Below, in pieces: positions 60,360 to 64,000 of a stretch of DNA of 64,000 bases. The DNA comes from Myotis daubentonii (lineage: Eukaryota; Chordata; Mammalia; Chiroptera; Vespertilionidae). A program made the position numbers and the translations under genes. The notes beneath the pieces are model-generated. The model ran no database searches. It worked only from the letters and a program-made list of their open reading frames with translations, and was not told the DNA's origin. The DNA lies in the NCBI RefSeq assembly GCF_963259705.1, contig NC_081844.1, positions 42,163,341 to 42,227,340 on the forward strand, in the 5' to 3' direction. Position 1 is the stretch's first letter. The number at the start of each line of letters is the position of its first letter.

Positions 60360-62200
60360 CCTGTCCCCCCATCGGGGCATCTGATATTGTGTCTAAAACC
60401 TACAAAAGAGCTTTACAGTACAAGTGAGCAATGGCCAGGATATCTGTACGTAACTGGAGAATTTCCAAGAGTCCTTCTAACTACTGGACTCACATGATCA
60501 TGGCTGTCATTAGTGTTTATGAACATCGAGGGATGTTTGGGCTTTGAGTTCTGCGTGTTTCAATGAGGATTCAGCCTAAGACACACAGATACAGCTCTGT
60601 GCTTAACCCCATGGACTCCACCAAGGACTCTAGTAGATAACTGTAAAAATCCTCAAAATTGATCAATATGCTCATTATATACCTAAAAACCCTGGTTAAC
60701 TTAAAATTCACATTCCCGAATCTGCATTTTCTTAACACACACTCCAATATACATAAAAAAATACATATATGCAGCTACAAATAAGTGTGGTCAGTCAGTG
60801 AGAGAGGAAAGAAATAGCAAAACTTATTAAATCTAAGATTGTAAGCAGAAGAATCAGTTATTTGGAATGGAATATTCACACTATGGTGAATATTTCTTCT
60901 GCCCTACAGTCTTTAATCAAAGAAGACATTCTTCGCCTCAGTTTTCTAGAAAAGTCTCAGTCAGCTATTTCCAATGCATTTTTACACTGAAAATAATTCC
61001 AAGTCTCTGTGATAACCAACAACTTCCATTATAACTAACAGTATCTAGCTATTGCTATATTTCTATCTACTCCCACCTGCCATACTATACCTTCGGACCT
61101 TTTTTAAAAAAACTCATGGAGTTCACCTTGGTCCCACATGGCTAAATAACAGAATCAAATTCACTGTGGTCACAGCAGAACCCAGGTGCAGTTTTCTTGT
61201 TATCTTGGAAAAGCTCAGACCTTGCTTTCAGATTCAACTTTCTCTTGAACTTGGATGTGTTTTGCCTGGTTTGCTCTTCAGCAAGTTATCATTTCTCTTG
61301 CTTTAATGCAAACCCTGCAAAATGCCAACGTAGCTGGACTTTTTACTGACTACGTTTGAACAAAGGTCTGTTTTTACTACCCTGACGAGTAGCTCAATTT
61401 GTCTTCATGACAGCAAGTTAAATAAGAGCACTATTTTTATACAGAGAACGGTTCTTTTTTTAAAAAAATGAAATATGAGTAATGCTAAATCTACAAAGGA
61501 TTGGAGAACTTGAGTCCATTTCATTTCTCTGAATTTTAAACACTAGTCCTCTCACTATTTATAACAGTGGATACCGACTAAGGGTTTGGGAAGCACTCGC
61601 TGTAATCTCTAAGGCAGATCGATCAATTAAAGTTGTAGAAGATCTATGGGACTATGTAATCTACTCACTTATAGGACATGATTTCTTTAAGTAACAATTG
61701 GATTGGCTTGCTATATCGGGATGTTCATGCTAACAGATTCTGTAACTTCCCTTGAGGAAATGAAAATATAGACACCTTAATATTATTTTCCCCTGATTTT
61801 CCATATGACATATTGACAAATAACATCACACAAATGATCTCCCAGATCTCCATTCTCTACTTCCCATTTAATTTATTATTTCTTATGGCATAGCATATAA
61901 TTTTCTTGTTATCAAAGCATAAAACAAAAAGTACTTGCTCCCGAAGAGAAGAAACACTTTGATTAAGGAAGAAAAAGAAGGCAAAGAGAAAGGAGGAAAA
62001 CTCTGCCTTCTTAACCAGGTGCACGCAAAGCGCCACCCTCAGGGGCTGGCGGGACATTGGAAGATAGACTCATCAGGTGCCCCCTGTGTTTTGTGTATTT
62101 TAATGTGATCAATGTTCATAAACAACACAATCCTCCCCCTCAAAATTAGTGAAAGGAGGTAGACAAACAGTTCCATTCTACACAACCACTCATTTTTCTG
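60360..62200. other. Unassigned DNA
   Basis: No recognisable gene or element over about 1.8 kb. Confidence 0.45.
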
Positions 62201-62202
62201 CT

Positions 62203-62450
62203 CGTGGTTCTCAACCTGGAACCTATGTGTGAACTTGGATTGGGGGGAAAAATACGTCTTCATTATTTTAAATGTCTCTAGGTGAAATGTAGGAATGCAT
62301 TCAATGTAGAAAGAAGTATTAATGATATCTGTCACTTGGTCACAAATAGCATAGATATTTTCATATCACACTACAGTTGCCATAGATATCTCAAAATATT
62401 ATTATGCTCATCCCTAATTAGAAATCTTGTAATTATTAGGCCGACTTGTA
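62203..62450 (+). mobile_element. Old hAT DNA transposon fragment
   Basis: gtggttctcaacctggaacc, then tgtgaacttggattgggggg, tattttcatatcacactaca (62355) and ttgccatagatatctcaaaa follow an old mammalian hAT repeat. Subfamily not assigned. Confidence 0.55.
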
Positions 62451-62999
62451 GATGGCATCCAACTTTCCTATTTTGATTTGCTTGTGCAGCTCAGCTGGCC
62501 AACGAATAGATAATTTCTCATCTTGTAGTTATTCAGTTAATAGTGATATCACACACTTTCATATTAGTGCCCTGACAATGATTTTATTTATAGTGTTCTA
62601 CATCTACAATTGTTTATTAACCAAACTTGGAAGAAGAGAAAAACTTAAATGTTAACGTTTTACAAATATAGACAGTTCAAATGTCAATTCTTAATCCTTT
62701 GTAGGGCCGCACAGTGGATGAAATATGAATAGGTTCTGACCCACACGTAGTTAACCTTCACACTGATTAATACTAAAAGCTAAATTCAACTTTCACTTGT
62801 CCATATTTTAAATGGCTTATCCTGTTAATTAATATATGAATGCAGAAGTACATCTATTACTGTGTCACAAAATTGTTTAATCCTGTCTTTATTTTAATAT
62901 AATTGATTTTCTTTTCTAAACTATGTATTTTACGTTATGCATTTTAAAATAGTATTCTGAGGAGAGATTTATAGGCTTCCCAGACTGCCCTAAGGTGTC

Positions 63000-63475
63000 T
63001 GTATTAGTCCCCTGTTGCTGATGTTACAAATTTAGAGGCTTAAAAAAACAACATGGTTATTATTTTGTAGATCTGGAGGTCAGAAGTCTGAAATAGGTGT
63101 CATTAAGAAAAAGAAAAAAAAAAAAAAAAACGAAGTTAAGCAGGACTGCGGCTCCTCTGGAGGCTGCAGGGGAGAATACTTCCTTGCTTTTCCAGCTCTA
63201 GAGATGACCACATTTCTGGGATCATGACTCCCAGCCAGCAGTCCTATTACTCTGATATCTGCTTCCATGATTATATCTCTTTCTCTAATCATCCACCCTC
63301 CCTCCTTCACTTATAAGAAAACTTGTGATGGCACTGCATCCAACCAGATAATCCAGGGTAATGTTAATCACATCTATAAAGTCCCCTTTGCCATGTAAGG
63401 TAACATATTCACAGATTCCAGGGATTAAGACATGAATATCTTTGGGGGTGGAGGGGCTGTTATTCTGTCAACTGT
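63000..63475 (-). mobile_element. MaLR-type LTR with poly-A interruption
   Basis: Reversed LTR: tattagtcccctgttgctg (63002), tagatctggaggtcagaagt (63068), ccaaccagataatccagggt (63340), cacagattccagggattaag and tttgggggtggaggggc (63441). A run of A (63108-63130) interrupts it near its 3' end. Confidence 0.65.
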
Positions 63476-63482
63476 AGTATCT

Positions 63483-63485
<3 letters not shown>

Positions 63486-63535
<50 letters not shown>
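63486..63535 (+). repeat. CA microsatellite
   Basis: About 25 uninterrupted CA units next to the edge of the MaLR LTR. A likely polymorphic locus. Confidence 0.97.
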
Positions 63536-63537
<2 letters not shown>

Positions 63538-64000
63538 TAAGAACCCCTGTTCTAATTCCTAACACCCTTTCTAATAGTACAAAGATATCAATGACTTCCT
63601 CCACAACTCAAAATAATGTGCCATGCTCTGCAATTTTGTTAAAAATCTTATGTAGCTAATAACTACTCTTGAGATTTATGGTTACATTCCAGAGAATAGG
63701 GTAGCATTGTAATCACAAAATCTGTGACATAAAAAATCCAAAAATTCAATGGAAAATGATTGTATACACAGATCTAAGAAGTTACAAAGTCTGGAATTAT
63801 ACCAAAAGCAAAAGGAGAGCATCTATTTCAAGGAGAGCATCTATTTCATATCCCTCTGAGATCTCAAAGTAAAAGCTTCCATGAACCAATTCATAAGTCT
63901 TTTTTCCCCAACAAGAGGACACCTAGGCAATCTGTCCTTATATCAGGCTCAAAGCTGATTGATGATAGCATTACAAGAAGCAATTAGAAGAGTTAAATGT
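63536..64000. other. Unassigned DNA
   Basis: No recognisable element, apart from a 16-base tandem duplication (aaggagagcatctatttc) at 63811-63847. Confidence 0.5.

Overview
This window is nuclear DNA of a vesper bat (Vespertilionidae; Myotis, Eptesicus or Pipistrellus-like). The call rests on lineage-typical repeats: tRNA-derived Ves SINEs on both strands, six HeliBat-type Helitrons (5' TC..TAATAAAAG, 3' palindrome plus CTAG), two SPIN hAT copies, other short hAT MITEs, a mariner MITE and a Tc1-like element, on top of old mammalian repeats (L2, MIR, MaLR/ERVL, HAL1/L1M, Tigger, MER53-like). The species cannot be fixed from sequence alone. All identities are by eye from remembered families; no database search was run.

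No intact host protein-coding gene is visible. The only recognisable host gene is a processed pseudogene of TVP23B at 35063-36860, with a 12-bp target-site duplication, a frameshifting deletion and a full 3' UTR. The longest convincing coding remnant is a Tc1-like DD36E transposase (53914-54570) inside a 796-bp TA-flanked element. It has lost its N-terminal domain and has His in place of the first catalytic Asp. An ERVL pol remnant with a YMDD reverse transcriptase motif lies on the minus strand at about 19.2-21.5 kb.

Layout. 0-6 kb: L1, MIR split by a Tigger, L2 split by a hAT, an L1 tail and a Ves SINE. 7-9 kb: mostly unique DNA holding a long inverted duplication (7801-7987 against 8705-8888). 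9.8-17.7 kb: two Helitrons, SPIN, hAT MITEs, Ves, L2 and a MaLR LTR. 19-21.5 kb: ERVL. 21.5-31.6 kb: largely unique sequence with one MaLR LTR and one L1 tail. 31.6-41.6 kb: MER53-like MITE, L1M, three plus-strand Helitrons (two head to tail), the TVP23B pseudogene, a mariner MITE split by a Ves SINE, HAL1, two Ves and a minus-strand Helitron. 43-53 kb: L2, MIR, L1 and Ves nests, with three small retroposed RNAs: a tRNA-Gly(UCC) 5' half, a 67-nt unknown RNA and a 457-bp unknown insert. 53.8-64 kb: Tc1-like element, short L1 tail, Tigger1, hAT, SPIN, MIR, MaLR and a CA microsatellite.

The elements do not form a pathway. They record successive insertions, and nesting gives relative ages: Ves inside mariner, young L1 inside old L1, Tigger inside MIR, hAT and LTR inside L2. 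The least explained items are the inverted duplication, the small-RNA retrocopies, the tandem Helitrons with internal palindromes, and a repeated unidentified motif at 281 and 2389.
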